Below, piece by piece: positions 9,560 to 19,310 of a stretch of 43,179 nucleotides of DNA. The first letter of the stretch is position 1. The number at the start of each line of letters is the position of its first letter. Source of the DNA: Candidatus Daviesbacteria bacterium (GTDB lineage Bacteria; Patescibacteriota; Microgenomatia; Daviesbacterales; UBA10151); contig JAQTPP010000002.1 in NCBI GenBank assembly GCA_028712705.1, positions 1 through 43,179 of the forward strand, read 5' to 3'. Under the pieces are notes generated by a model, which was not told the origin of the DNA, did not search any database, and saw nothing but the letters and a program-made list of their open reading frames with translations. Made by a program: the position numbers and the translations under genes.

Positions 9560-10350
9560 AAATTTATGCAAACACAATCGTTCATAACGAAGAAAATTTT
9601 ATCTGGTTTGCTTTGATGAGCGTAGTAGACTATGTGGATAAAATTTTGGTTTGGGATACGGGGTCAACAGATAAAACAGTTGAAATAATTAAAGAAATTA
9701 TAAAGATAAAAGGAGATAAAGTTGAATTTAAGGAAGTGGGGATAGTTGATAAATATGGAATGACAAAAGTGCGCCAAGCACAGCTTATGCAGTCCGATTG
9801 CGACTTCCTTTTAATTTTAGACGGGGATGAGATTTGGTGGGAAGATTCTATAAAACAAGTAATCAGAGAAATTAATACAAGAGGTGCAAAGATTGAGGGA
9901 ATTGTTGTGCCAATGGTTGTACCTGTTGGCGATATTTATCATTTACAAGACGAAAAGGCAGGTCAGTATAATCTTTTAGGGCGTAAAGGGCATTATAATT
10001 TGAGGGTAATAAATAGAAAAATTCCAGGATTGCATACAGAAAAAGCTTATCCCTTAGAAGGATATTTTGATGACAATAATAAGCTGCTTCAAGAAAGGGA
10101 TGGAGTTGTCTTTTTAGATGCGCCTTATCTGCATGTTACTCATCTACCAAGATCTACAAAAGTGAGAAATTATAACAAATTTAAACTAGAGATAGGTAAA
10201 CTTCCCTCCAAAGATTTTAAATATCCGGAAATTTTATACGATTCATATCCGGATATTATTTCTAATCCGTGGAAAAAATTGTCCGGAATAGAATTTGCTT
10301 TAGCTAAAGTAATAACTCCGTTGAAGAAGATTAAAAGAAGCCTTATATGA
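9556..10350 (+). CDS. GT2 family glycosyltransferase
   Basis: MKIYANTIVHNEENFI...WDTGSTDKT...LILDGDE; ATG 9556 overlaps upstream TGA. Confidence 0.8.
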   Translation: MKIYANTIVHNEENFIWFALMSVVDYVDKILVWDTGSTDKTVEIIKEIIKIKGDKVEFKEVGIVDKYGMTKVRQAQLMQSDCDFLLILDGDEIWWEDSIKQVIREINTRGAKIEGIVVPMVVPVGDIYHLQDEKAGQYNLLGRKGHYNLRVINRKIPGLHTEKAYPLEGYFDDNNKLLQERDGVVFLDAPYLHVTHLPRSTKVRNYNKFKLEIGKLPSKDFKYPEILYDSYPDIISNPWKKLSGIEFALAKVITPLKKIKRSLI

Positions 10351-11144
10351 ATACTAAAACTAAATTAGAAAACGAAATTTGGAGATCAGATACATATTTT
10401 CTGCTGGCAAAAAAAGGAAGTATGGATATTAATCATCCAGGCATAAAAATTTTACAGAAATTATCATATAATGCACGGAACATATTGGATTTGGGATGCG
10501 GTGAAGGTACACGATTAAATTTGTTACTGGGGAAGAGAACAAATGGAACAGGAGTGGATATTAGCCCGAAAGCTTTAGAAATGGGTAAAAAAAGCTACCC
10601 TAAAATTAAGTTCATTAAAGCTGATCTTGAAAAAATACCATTGAGAAGTGAAAGTTTTGATTTGGTATATTCAGCTTATGTTTTTGAGCATTTAACAAAT
10701 CCCGCAAAAGTTTTAGATGAGGCTATACGTTTAATATCTCCAAAAGGACGTTTAGTTTTACTTTCTCCTAATTATGGAGCACCTAATCGGGCATCACCTC
10801 CCTTTAAAGGGTCAAGAATTAAGAAGTTGATTGAAGGTATATTTAATGATTTTTGGAATTTGTTTGCAGTCGGAAATTTGGTGTGGAGAAGGGTAGAGCC
10901 CATTGTAAATAAGGATAGGTATGAAATGGATTGGGATACGACAGTAGAACCATATCTAGGTAGCTTCTTGAGTTACATCAAGTCACTAAACTTAAAGATA
11001 GAACAATATAGTTCATGCTGGTCAGAAGAATTACCTGACGCCAGGATTTACCAGAAACTTTTTAGAATATTAGGCGAGTCAGGAATTTACCCGTTTAATT
11101 TATGGGGACCGCATTTAGTTGTAGTAGCAAAGAAGATTCTATGA
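10347..11144 (+). CDS. class I SAM-dependent methyltransferase
   Basis: 'ILDLGCGEGTRLNLLL' motif I and 'FDLVYSAYVFEHL'. Confidence 0.85.
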   Translation: MNTKTKLENEIWRSDTYFLLAKKGSMDINHPGIKILQKLSYNARNILDLGCGEGTRLNLLLGKRTNGTGVDISPKALEMGKKSYPKIKFIKADLEKIPLRSESFDLVYSAYVFEHLTNPAKVLDEAIRLISPKGRLVLLSPNYGAPNRASPPFKGSRIKKLIEGIFNDFWNLFAVGNLVWRRVEPIVNKDRYEMDWDTTVEPYLGSFLSYIKSLNLKIEQYSSCWSEELPDARIYQKLFRILGESGIYPFNLWGPHLVVVAKKIL

Positions 11145-11842
11145 AAAATTCGATAACTTATGCCGGTACAAAAACTTTGGAAACAATGAATCAGGCAAAG
11201 TTTTATAATAAGTGGACTTTTTCTAAATTTGATAAATACCTTAAAGGGGATATTTTAGAAGTTGGCTGTGGTACCGGGAATTTTAGTTCCACTTTATCTA
11301 AATACGGAGAAGTTACCGCTATTGATATCGATCAAAGCTTGATACAGAAAGTAGGGGAAGATAAGAGCTTAAAAGTAGCTACCGGATATGGAGATATAGA
11401 AAAAGGTAATTATTTTTTTCCAGAAAAATCTTTCGATACAGTCGTTTGTATTAATGTTTTAGAACACATTAAAGATGATGAAAGAGCCTTACAAAATATG
11501 TGCCGTCTTTTAAAAAAAGGCGGGAAATTAATTCTTTTAGTACCCATATATAATTTTTTATACGGAGAAATAGACAGAGCCATTAATCATTTCCGAAGGT
11601 ATAATCCCGAGCAATTAAAAGTAAAGCTTGAGCAAATTGGATTTACTATTGAAGAAAGCAGAAAATTAAATTTTCTGGGAGCGCTTGGTTGGTTTATTGC
11701 CGGAAGAATCTTTAAAAATAAACAGGTAGAAGATAGCAAGATTCAATTGTTTAACACCATCGCTCCTTTTTATCTTTTTATAGAGGATTTTATTGAACCT
11801 GTGATTGGAACTTCTGTTTTAATAATTGCACAAAAGCCATGA
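11141..11842 (+). CDS. class I SAM-dependent methyltransferase
   Basis: 'ILEVGCGTGNFS', 'DTVVCINVLEHI'; ATG 11141 gives ATGA overlap and is preferred to listed 11102. Confidence 0.85.
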   Translation: MKNSITYAGTKTLETMNQAKFYNKWTFSKFDKYLKGDILEVGCGTGNFSSTLSKYGEVTAIDIDQSLIQKVGEDKSLKVATGYGDIEKGNYFFPEKSFDTVVCINVLEHIKDDERALQNMCRLLKKGGKLILLVPIYNFLYGEIDRAINHFRRYNPEQLKVKLEQIGFTIEESRKLNFLGALGWFIAGRIFKNKQVEDSKIQLFNTIAPFYLFIEDFIEPVIGTSVLIIAQKP

Positions 11843-12543
11843 AACTTTCCATCATAGTCCCTATATATAATGAAGAAAAGACAATCCAGGAAGTTTTGCA
11901 GAGAATTGCTAATATCGATCTGGCTGCCATAAAGAAAGAAATTATCATAGTAGATGATGGGTCGACGGATAGTTCGAAGTTTAAAGTGCAAAGTTCAAAA
12001 TTATTTAAAAAAATAAAATTTATAGCCCATCAAAAAAATTTAGGCAAGGGTGCAGCGATCAGAACCGGAATAGCGCATTCGACCGGTGATCTGGTAATTA
12101 TTCAGGATGCTGATTTAGAGTATGATCCGAGTTACTATATGCCACTTTTACGACCGATTATGCAAAATAAAGCCAGTGTGGTGTATGGGACACGACTACT
12201 TACTTATCCCCTGAGACTTTGGGGTAAAAATAAAACGGTTTTGCCCGTACACTTAATTGCAAATAAATTTTTGACATTATTAACTAATATTCTTTATCGG
12301 AGTAGACTGACTGATATGGAAACAGGCTATAAGGTGTTTAAGAGCGAAGTACTAAAAAGCATAAATATAGATTCTAATAGATTTGATTTTGAAGCAGAAA
12401 TAACTGTGAAACTGCTAAAAAAGAAAGTTCCTATTACAGAGGTACCAATATCTGTTAAACCAAGAACATACAAGGAAGGTAAAAAAATCGGTTTAATTGA
12501 TGGCTTTATTGCCATATGGACATTAATAAAATATAGATTTTAA
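11839..12543 (+). CDS. GT2 family glycosyltransferase (DPM1/polyprenyl-P sugar synthase-like)
   Basis: 'LSIIVPIYNEEKTI', 'IVDDGSTDSS', 'QDADLEYDP'; short repeat-derived insert after DDGSTD. Confidence 0.85.
   Translation: MKLSIIVPIYNEEKTIQEVLQRIANIDLAAIKKEIIIVDDGSTDSSKFKVQSSKLFKKIKFIAHQKNLGKGAAIRTGIAHSTGDLVIIQDADLEYDPSYYMPLLRPIMQNKASVVYGTRLLTYPLRLWGKNKTVLPVHLIANKFLTLLTNILYRSRLTDMETGYKVFKSEVLKSINIDSNRFDFEAEITVKLLKKKVPITEVPISVKPRTYKEGKKIGLIDGFIAIWTLIKYRF
11971..11998 (+). repeat. heptanucleotide tandem array (4 units) inside a GT2 gene
   Basis: AGTTCGA AGTTTAA AGTGCAA AGTTCAA. Confidence 0.85.
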
Positions 12544-12544
12544 A

Positions 12545-13507
12545 ATGAAAATTGTATTTTTAAGTAGGTTACAAAATAAAGTCAGTCGGGGTGCAGAGAA
12601 TTTTGTATTGGAATTGTCGAAAAGACTTTCTAAAAACTATCAGGTGGACATATTGTCCGGTAATGATGCGGATAATATATTGAAAGTTATAAAAGGGGGT
12701 TATGATATTGCGATTCCTATTAACGGTAGATTACAAAGTTTAAAGACTTCTCTAGGTAGAATAACAGGTAAATACAAACTATTGATTACCGGGCATAGCG
12801 GTATTGGCAGGGATGATATCTGGAATATCGCAGTTGCCAGACCTGATGTATTTGTGGCGCTAACTGATTTTATGGCCAAATGGGCCAAGCAATGGGCCTG
12901 GGCAAGTAGGGTAGTAAAGATTCCTAACGGTATAGATTTAGATAAATTTTCTCCGGAGGGTGAGAAAATAAAACTTGATTTGAAGAAACCGATTATTTTA
13001 TCGGTAGGGGCTTTGGTTTGGTATAAGCATCACGAGAAAGTTATAGATGCAGTTTCCCGATTAAGGAAAGGTTCTGTTTTGATAGTTGGTGAAGGAGAAT
13101 TAAAAGAAGACTTGAAGAAATTAGGAAAGGAAAAATTGGGTGATCAATTTGCGATATCTAATTTTAGTTATGAAGATATGCCAAAAGTTTACCGGTCCTC
13201 TGACCTTTTTACTTTGCCGTCTTGGGATAGGGAAGCTTTTGGAATTGTATATCTGGAAGCTATGGCCTCAGGTTTAGGAGTGGTGGCTCCGAATGATGTA
13301 TCCAGAAGAGAGATACTGGGAGACGCCGGTTTGTTTGCCGAGATTAGTAACCCCATAGATTATGCGGAAACTGTTAAGAAGGCTTTAGGGATTGACTGGG
13401 TAAAATTAGCCAGGGCTCAAGCGGAAAAATTTTCCTGGGAGAAAGTGGCCAAGGAGTATGAAGAATTAATGTTAAATATGATAAAACAAAAAGGGTGTCA
13501 AAAATGA
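12545..13507 (+). CDS. GT4 family glycosyltransferase
   Basis: 'KIPNGIDLDKF', 'SVGALVWYK', 'DREAFGIVYLEAMASG' E-x7-E region. Confidence 0.85.
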   Translation: MKIVFLSRLQNKVSRGAENFVLELSKRLSKNYQVDILSGNDADNILKVIKGGYDIAIPINGRLQSLKTSLGRITGKYKLLITGHSGIGRDDIWNIAVARPDVFVALTDFMAKWAKQWAWASRVVKIPNGIDLDKFSPEGEKIKLDLKKPIILSVGALVWYKHHEKVIDAVSRLRKGSVLIVGEGELKEDLKKLGKEKLGDQFAISNFSYEDMPKVYRSSDLFTLPSWDREAFGIVYLEAMASGLGVVAPNDVSRREILGDAGLFAEISNPIDYAETVKKALGIDWVKLARAQAEKFSWEKVAKEYEELMLNMIKQKGCQK

Positions 13508-14244
13508 TCAGCGCAATTATTATTACTTTAAACGAAGAAGATAAAATAGGCCGGGCTATTAAAAGTTTAAAAGGATTAGCAGATGAAATAATTGTGGTTG
13601 ATTCCGGCAGCAGCGATAAAACTTTGGATATTGCTGAAAGTTTAGGCGCAAAAGTTTACTTTCGTAAATTTGACAATTTTGCCAATCAAAAGAATTGGGC
13701 CGTATCAAAAACTAAGGGGGATTGGATTTTATCTTTGGATGCGGATGAGGAAATATTGGGCAGTTTAGCAGAGGAAATTAAAGAAGCTTCTAAAAGTAAC
13801 AACTTTGCAGGTTACTTATTACCCAGGAGAAATTTTATCTTCAAAAAGGAGATAAAACATTCCAGATGGAGTCCGGATTTACATATCTGGTTATGGAAAA
13901 AAGATTGCGGCAGGTGGGTGGGGGATGTTCATGAAGAGGTGGTAGTTTCTGGAAAGGTAGGTTTACTGAAAGGAAGCAAAATTCATAATTCTCATGATAC
14001 TGTAAGCAGTTTTATTAAAGCCAATAACTTATATTCAACATTAGATGCCCGGAAATTATTCAGAAAAAATATTAAATTTTCTTTCATAAAGATGTTTAGG
14101 GAAACTTTTTTTGAATTCTTTATCAGATTTTTCTACAAAAGGGGTTTCCTGGATGGAAGCGAAGGTTTTATTTTGGCTTATATAATGGGCATTTATAAAC
14201 TGACTGTCTGGATAAAACTTTGGGAGTTGGAGAGAAAAGAATGA
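13504..14244 (+). CDS. GT2 family glycosyltransferase (WaaE/KdtX-like)
   Basis: 'MISAIIITLNEEDKIGRAIKSLKGLADEIIVVDSGSSDKT...SLDADEE'. Confidence 0.85.
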   Translation: MISAIIITLNEEDKIGRAIKSLKGLADEIIVVDSGSSDKTLDIAESLGAKVYFRKFDNFANQKNWAVSKTKGDWILSLDADEEILGSLAEEIKEASKSNNFAGYLLPRRNFIFKKEIKHSRWSPDLHIWLWKKDCGRWVGDVHEEVVVSGKVGLLKGSKIHNSHDTVSSFIKANNLYSTLDARKLFRKNIKFSFIKMFRETFFEFFIRFFYKRGFLDGSEGFILAYIMGIYKLTVWIKLWELERKE

Positions 14245-15659
14245 TCTGGATTATTTTAGGTATAGGGGTTGTTTTGCGGTTGATTAGTTTAAACCAAAGT
14301 CTGTGGTTGGATGAAGGAATAAATATCATGGCTGCAAAGAGTTTTTCTTTGGCGGGCATGGTGACACAATATGCTGTTGCTGATTTTCATCCGCCTGGTT
14401 GGTTTATAATTTTATGGTTTTGGGGAAAGTTTTTTGGTTACTCCGAGGTTGCAGTCAGGATACCCTCTGTAATTTTTGGTGTTATTACTATTTTTATAAT
14501 TTATTTAATAGGGAAAAAATTAGTTTCTAAAAATCTTGGGCTTTTGGCTGCATTGCTTCTAAGTGTTAATCCTCTGCATATTTACTACAGTCAGGAAGCC
14601 AGGATGTATGCTTTGGCAACTCTGGCTGTTTCAGTTAATGTTTATTTACTAATAAAACTAATTAAGGGAGAAAAGGTCAATTTAATCTTTCTGATTATTA
14701 GTAATCTGGGGATATTATTATCCGATTATGTAGCTTATTTTATTTTTCCTGCGGAATTTATCTTTCTGTTGCTATCGAAAAAGAAAGAGTTTCTAAAAAA
14801 ATGGTTTATTGCTTTGGTTGCCGCGACAATATTGGGCAGTTGGTGGATTCCGATATTTTTAAGCCAACTTAATGTTGGAGCGGTCGTTTCAGCAAATTTG
14901 CCAACATGGAAATTTGTTGTGGGCGGGTTTGATTTTAAAACGGTTCCGCTTACGTTTGTAAAATTTATTATTGGCAGAATAAGTTTGGCAGATAAAACAA
15001 TTTATTATGCGATACTACTGCCAATTTGCAGCCTGTTTGTTTATTTGCTGGGGATGAGTTTGAAGAAGTTGGACAATTTCCAGCGGAAATTGTTTATTAC
15101 TTGGGTAGTTGTCCCGCCGGTAATAGCTACTATTATCTCGCTTGTTGTGCCTATTTATAGTTATTTCAGAGTGCTTTTTATTTTACCTGGTTTTATTATT
15201 TTAATTGCAGCCGGCATTTTTTATTTTAAAAATAAGTTAAGAGCTGTTTTTTTGGTTACTGTTTTGTTAATAGAGCTGGCGTGCTCATTGCTATATTTAT
15301 TTATTCCCAGCTATCAAAGAGAAGACTGGAGAGGATTAGTTGTTTTCTTTCAAAGCCTTAAACCTTCAATTATTCTATTCGAAAGTTCCGGGACGCTGCC
15401 TCCTTTTGATTACTATGCTAAAGGAGGCTTAAATGCAAAAGGGGCTTTGAAAGATTTTCCCGCCAGGGATGAGAATTCCGTTTCTGATTTGGGATCCCTT
15501 ATTAAGAGTTATAAAGAAGTATATCTAGTCGATTATTTAGTACAGATTAGCGACCCAAACAGACTGGTTGCCGGGAAATTAACAGGTTTAGGATATAAAA
15601 AGGCAGGTATTAAAAATTTTAATGGTGTTGGATTTGTCTATCATTACATCAAAGAATGA
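14241..15659 (+). CDS. GT39-like membrane glycosyltransferase
   Basis: 'QSLWLDEGINIMAAK', 'ADFHPPGWFIIL', 'YYSQEARMYAL'; ATG 14241 with ATGA overlap. Confidence 0.85.
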   Translation: MIWIILGIGVVLRLISLNQSLWLDEGINIMAAKSFSLAGMVTQYAVADFHPPGWFIILWFWGKFFGYSEVAVRIPSVIFGVITIFIIYLIGKKLVSKNLGLLAALLLSVNPLHIYYSQEARMYALATLAVSVNVYLLIKLIKGEKVNLIFLIISNLGILLSDYVAYFIFPAEFIFLLLSKKKEFLKKWFIALVAATILGSWWIPIFLSQLNVGAVVSANLPTWKFVVGGFDFKTVPLTFVKFIIGRISLADKTIYYAILLPICSLFVYLLGMSLKKLDNFQRKLFITWVVVPPVIATIISLVVPIYSYFRVLFILPGFIILIAAGIFYFKNKLRAVFLVTVLLIELACSLLYLFIPSYQREDWRGLVVFFQSLKPSIILFESSGTLPPFDYYAKGGLNAKGALKDFPARDENSVSDLGSLIKSYKEVYLVDYLVQISDPNRLVAGKLTGLGYKKAGIKNFNGVGFVYHYIKE

Positions 15660-17014
15660 AAAGTTTTTTCTCCAAAACAGCTTTAATATATTCAATGTTA
15701 TTTTTAATCATAGCAATTCATGTATTCATATTAACTAAGTTAATTTTTTTTCCTTATCCGGAATTGTTTATTTATCCCTATCTGACAAATCATGGCTTGA
15801 AACCTTATAGTCAAATCTTGGACCAACATTTTCCTGGACTTTTGTTTTTACCAATTAATTTCAACAGTTTAGGTATGACTACTCCGGAGATAGCCAGAGC
15901 ATGGTCGTCAGTGATTGTAATTTTGACTCAGATCATGCTGTTTTTGATTGGTCGTAAGATTTTAAAAAGCAGCACAAAAGCAATTTTTGTAAATATTCTT
16001 TTTTTAATCTGGCAGCCTTTTTTTGAGGGTTGGGTTTTATGGATAGACAGCTTTTTGCCGCTTTTACTTTTGCCTGCTTTTTATTTTCTCTACCGCGGTA
16101 GGATTTTTGCCGCAGGAATATTGTTGGGACTGGCTGTTATATTTAAACAAACCATAATTCCTCTTTCTCTCCTTGTTTTAATTTATATATTTTGGAAGAC
16201 GCGCAGTTTTAAAAATTCCTTTAGATTTTTAGGAGGGTTACTGATTCCTGTAGTGCTAATGGTTGTATATCTTGCCAGTATAGGGGTATTTTCTGATTTT
16301 TGGTATTGGACGGTTATTTTTAATCTGACAACATTTGCCCAATTTGGCAGGGGCGCGGTTCCGACTCCGGCTCATTTCTTAAGAGTGCTGTTTGTATTTG
16401 GTTTGCCGTTTTTAATACTTAAATGGATTAGATTGGCGGAGGTACAAATCCTGCTAATTTTTCTGATAGGAGCACTGGCAGGTCTTTCTACCAGGTTTGA
16501 CTTTGTGCATTTTCAACCTGCTTTGCCATTTACCCTGGTTGCTTTTGTCTTTGTATTGGGGCGATTAGGGAAATTAGGACGGTTAGGGATTATGAGTCTG
16601 TACGGTTTGATTTTAGTATGGTGGCTCATTATTTTTTATAAGGGTCATTTAGGGGATCAAGTGATATCATTTGGTCTTAATACCAGAGAACTTGCTGTTA
16701 AAATTAAAGATAATACCAATCCTGGTGAGAAAATTTTTGTATATGGCGCACAGCAGCATCTATACCAGATGTCTGATACATTGCCTGCAGGGGATATTTT
16801 TGTTTTCCAGTTTCCCTGGTTTATGCAAGTGGCAGGAGGTAGGATTTTGGAAGGGATTATAAAAGATAAACCAAGAATTGTGGTTTCTGACAGAGAAGTT
16901 TTGGTTGAGAACCGGAAGATTACGGATTTTGCCAGAGATATTGATCAATATATTCAAAGTAATTACCAAAAGATTGACAGTGTGGGAACTGCAGAAATTC
17001 TGCAAAGGAAGTAA
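15656..17014 (+). CDS. multi-TM GT-C (GT39-like) glycosyltransferase
   Basis: 452 aa, multi-TM, 'LKPYSQILDQHFPGLLFL'. Confidence 0.7.
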   Translation: MKSFFSKTALIYSMLFLIIAIHVFILTKLIFFPYPELFIYPYLTNHGLKPYSQILDQHFPGLLFLPINFNSLGMTTPEIARAWSSVIVILTQIMLFLIGRKILKSSTKAIFVNILFLIWQPFFEGWVLWIDSFLPLLLLPAFYFLYRGRIFAAGILLGLAVIFKQTIIPLSLLVLIYIFWKTRSFKNSFRFLGGLLIPVVLMVVYLASIGVFSDFWYWTVIFNLTTFAQFGRGAVPTPAHFLRVLFVFGLPFLILKWIRLAEVQILLIFLIGALAGLSTRFDFVHFQPALPFTLVAFVFVLGRLGKLGRLGIMSLYGLILVWWLIIFYKGHLGDQVISFGLNTRELAVKIKDNTNPGEKIFVYGAQQHLYQMSDTLPAGDIFVFQFPWFMQVAGGRILEGIIKDKPRIVVSDREVLVENRKITDFARDIDQYIQSNYQKIDSVGTAEILQRK

Positions 17015-17023
17015 GATATTAAT

Positions 17024-18055
17024 ATGGATACAAAAATACGTGTCGGTTTTGATATATCACAAATCGCACACAAGGGGGGGGTTGCAACATATACTAAAAA
17101 TCTTGCTGATTGCCTCTTAAAATTATCAGGACTTGAGATGGTCTATTTTTATTCTTCTCTACGAAAGACGTATAAAGGAAAGCTGAAAAACGTTAAATCA
17201 TACCGGTTGCCTCCAACGCTTTTTGAAATGCTATTTAATAGATGGAGGAATGTTGGTATTGAAAAGTTTATCGGACCTTTGGATATTTTCCATAGTTCAG
17301 ATTGGACGCAGCCAAAAAGTAAGGCCAAAAAGGTTACTACCTATCATGATGTGGTGCCGTTTAAATATCCCCAATGGTCTTACCCAAAAATAGTTGCTGT
17401 TCACAAAAGACGCTTAAAGTTGGTCGAGAAAGAGATAGACGCCGTCATAGTCGTGTCTGAATCAACAAAAAAAGATTTGTTAGAAGTGTCTAGAATTCCC
17501 GAGAATAAAATAACGGTAATTTACGAAGGCCCGAGTTTTACGCTCCAGGGGGACGCCTTGGAGCCTGATAAGATAAAAAAGTTTAAAGAGAAATATAACC
17601 TGCCGGATAAATTTATTCTGGCAATCGGAGGAATAGGAGAGAGAAGAAATTTAGAGAGAGCAAAAGAAGCCACGCGTGGATTAAATTTGGTTATTGCAGG
17701 GGTGACTCTCCCTTGGTTGAGTATGGAAGAGCTGGGGCTTTTATATCACAGCGCTAGAGTGTTGTTGTACCCCTCCCTCTATGAAGGTTTTGGTATTCCC
17801 ATACTGGATGCATTTTCGACAGGAACCCCGGTAATTACATCTAATGTTTCTTCCATGCCGGAGGTAGGAGGAAACGCAGCTATTTATGTTAATCCGCAAA
17901 GCGTTGAAGATATAAAAGAAAAACTCAATACGGTGTTAAGCGATGAAAAACTAAGGCAGGATTTGATTAAGAAAGGTTTTGAAAGAGTAAAAGGGTTTAG
18001 TTGGGAAAAAGCGGCTAAAGAAACTGCCGCAGTATACCGGAGGCTGCTGGAGTGA
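17024..18055 (+). CDS. GT4 family glycosyltransferase
   Basis: 'KGGVATYTKNL', 'VVSESTKKDLLEV', 'YPSLYEGFGIPILDAFSTGTPVITS'. Confidence 0.85.
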   Translation: MDTKIRVGFDISQIAHKGGVATYTKNLADCLLKLSGLEMVYFYSSLRKTYKGKLKNVKSYRLPPTLFEMLFNRWRNVGIEKFIGPLDIFHSSDWTQPKSKAKKVTTYHDVVPFKYPQWSYPKIVAVHKRRLKLVEKEIDAVIVVSESTKKDLLEVSRIPENKITVIYEGPSFTLQGDALEPDKIKKFKEKYNLPDKFILAIGGIGERRNLERAKEATRGLNLVIAGVTLPWLSMEELGLLYHSARVLLYPSLYEGFGIPILDAFSTGTPVITSNVSSMPEVGGNAAIYVNPQSVEDIKEKLNTVLSDEKLRQDLIKKGFERVKGFSWEKAAKETAAVYRRLLE

Positions 18056-19245
18056 AAATTTGGATCGACGGGTATGAGGCAAATGTTTTGCAGAGGTTAG
18101 GTTCGTCCCAAGTAGCTTTTGAGCTTTTAAAAAGTCTGGAAAAAATTGATAGCAGAAACGACTATGTAATTTTATTACCTGCTCCCCCGCTAGGCGATCT
18201 GCCAAAAGAAAGAGCCGGATGGAGATATAAAATACTCCGGCCTAGGAAACTTTGGACCAGGATTGCTTTGCCTTTGGCGCTTTATAGCACAAGCCAAAAA
18301 CCGGATATATTTTTTTCTCCAACTCACTATATCCCCAGGTTTACTCCTATCGGGATTAAAAGAGTGGTCATAATATTTGATTTATCTTTCCTCCGTTTTC
18401 CGGAGATGTTTGAAAGCCGTGATCTTTGGCAGCTTAAGAATTGGAGTAAGTTTTCGGTAGATAATGCGCAGCATATAATCACCATTTCCAACGCCAGCAA
18501 AAAAGATATTATCGGGCAGTATGGAGTGAATAAAGACAGTATTACTGTTGCGTATCCCGGGATAGATAAAGACATTTTTCATCCGATCAAAAACAAAATG
18601 ACAATTCAAAAAACTTTAAAAAAGTATGAAATTAAATACCCATACATTATATTTATAGGTACACTGCAACCTAGAAAAAATCTCCAGAGGTTGATGGAGG
18701 CGTTTAGCAGGGTAATCCACCTTGAAGGAGAAAACGTCCGATGGAACAAAGCCCATCTTCGAGGCGAGTTAAGCACAGACGATTTGAAGCTGATTATTGT
18801 AGGTAAAACTACAGGTAAAGGTAAACAAGGCTGGATGTACAAGGATATTTTACAGACACCTAAAAATTTGGGGATAGAGGGTAAAGTAAAGTTTTTAGGT
18901 TTTGTGCCAACAGAAGACTTAGCAATACTTTTATCCGAGGCTTTGGCCTTTGTGCAACCGTCTCTCTGGGAAGGGTTTGGGATACCGGTGGTAGAGGCTA
19001 TGGCGACTGGTACACCGGTTATTGTTTCCAATATTTCCTCCCTGCCGGAAGTAGCAGGGAAAGCAGGATTTTTAGTAGATCCTTATTCTGTTGATCAAAT
19101 AGAGCAGGCAATTAGAACGGTGGTAACTGATAAGAAGCTGAGTCAGAAGTACTCAAAGGCAGGAATTGCACAAGCCAAGAAATTCTCCTGGGACAAAATG
19201 GCAATAACGGTGCTAAGAGTTTTTGAAAAGGTAGTTAGTAGTTAA
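18052..19245 (+). CDS. GT4 family glycosyltransferase
   Basis: GTG start; 'GTLQPRKNLQRLMEAF', 'QPSLWEGFGIPVVEAMATGTPVIVS'. Confidence 0.85.
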   Translation: MKIWIDGYEANVLQRLGSSQVAFELLKSLEKIDSRNDYVILLPAPPLGDLPKERAGWRYKILRPRKLWTRIALPLALYSTSQKPDIFFSPTHYIPRFTPIGIKRVVIIFDLSFLRFPEMFESRDLWQLKNWSKFSVDNAQHIITISNASKKDIIGQYGVNKDSITVAYPGIDKDIFHPIKNKMTIQKTLKKYEIKYPYIIFIGTLQPRKNLQRLMEAFSRVIHLEGENVRWNKAHLRGELSTDDLKLIIVGKTTGKGKQGWMYKDILQTPKNLGIEGKVKFLGFVPTEDLAILLSEALAFVQPSLWEGFGIPVVEAMATGTPVIVSNISSLPEVAGKAGFLVDPYSVDQIEQAIRTVVTDKKLSQKYSKAGIAQAKKFSWDKMAITVLRVFEKVVSS

Positions 19246-19274
19246 TTTTGGAGATTGACAAGCGGGAATAAACT

Positions 19275-19304
19275 TTGCTTTGGGATGTTGGCCTCGTGTA
19301 TAAT
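19275..19304 (+). promoter_or_regulatory. candidate promoter for the acyltransferase gene
   Basis: TTGCTT (19275-19280) -N18- TATAAT (19299-19304), ATG 6 nt later. Confidence 0.55.
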
Positions 19305-19310
19305 CTTTGT

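Noticed and set aside
16878-17120. 80-aa + ORF bridging two genes
   Set aside because: Alternate frame overlapping the GT39-like C-terminus and GT4 start; only of interest as a possible slippage product at the G8 tract.
18606-19031. 141-aa minus-strand ORF
   Set aside because: Antisense to a well-supported GT4 gene.
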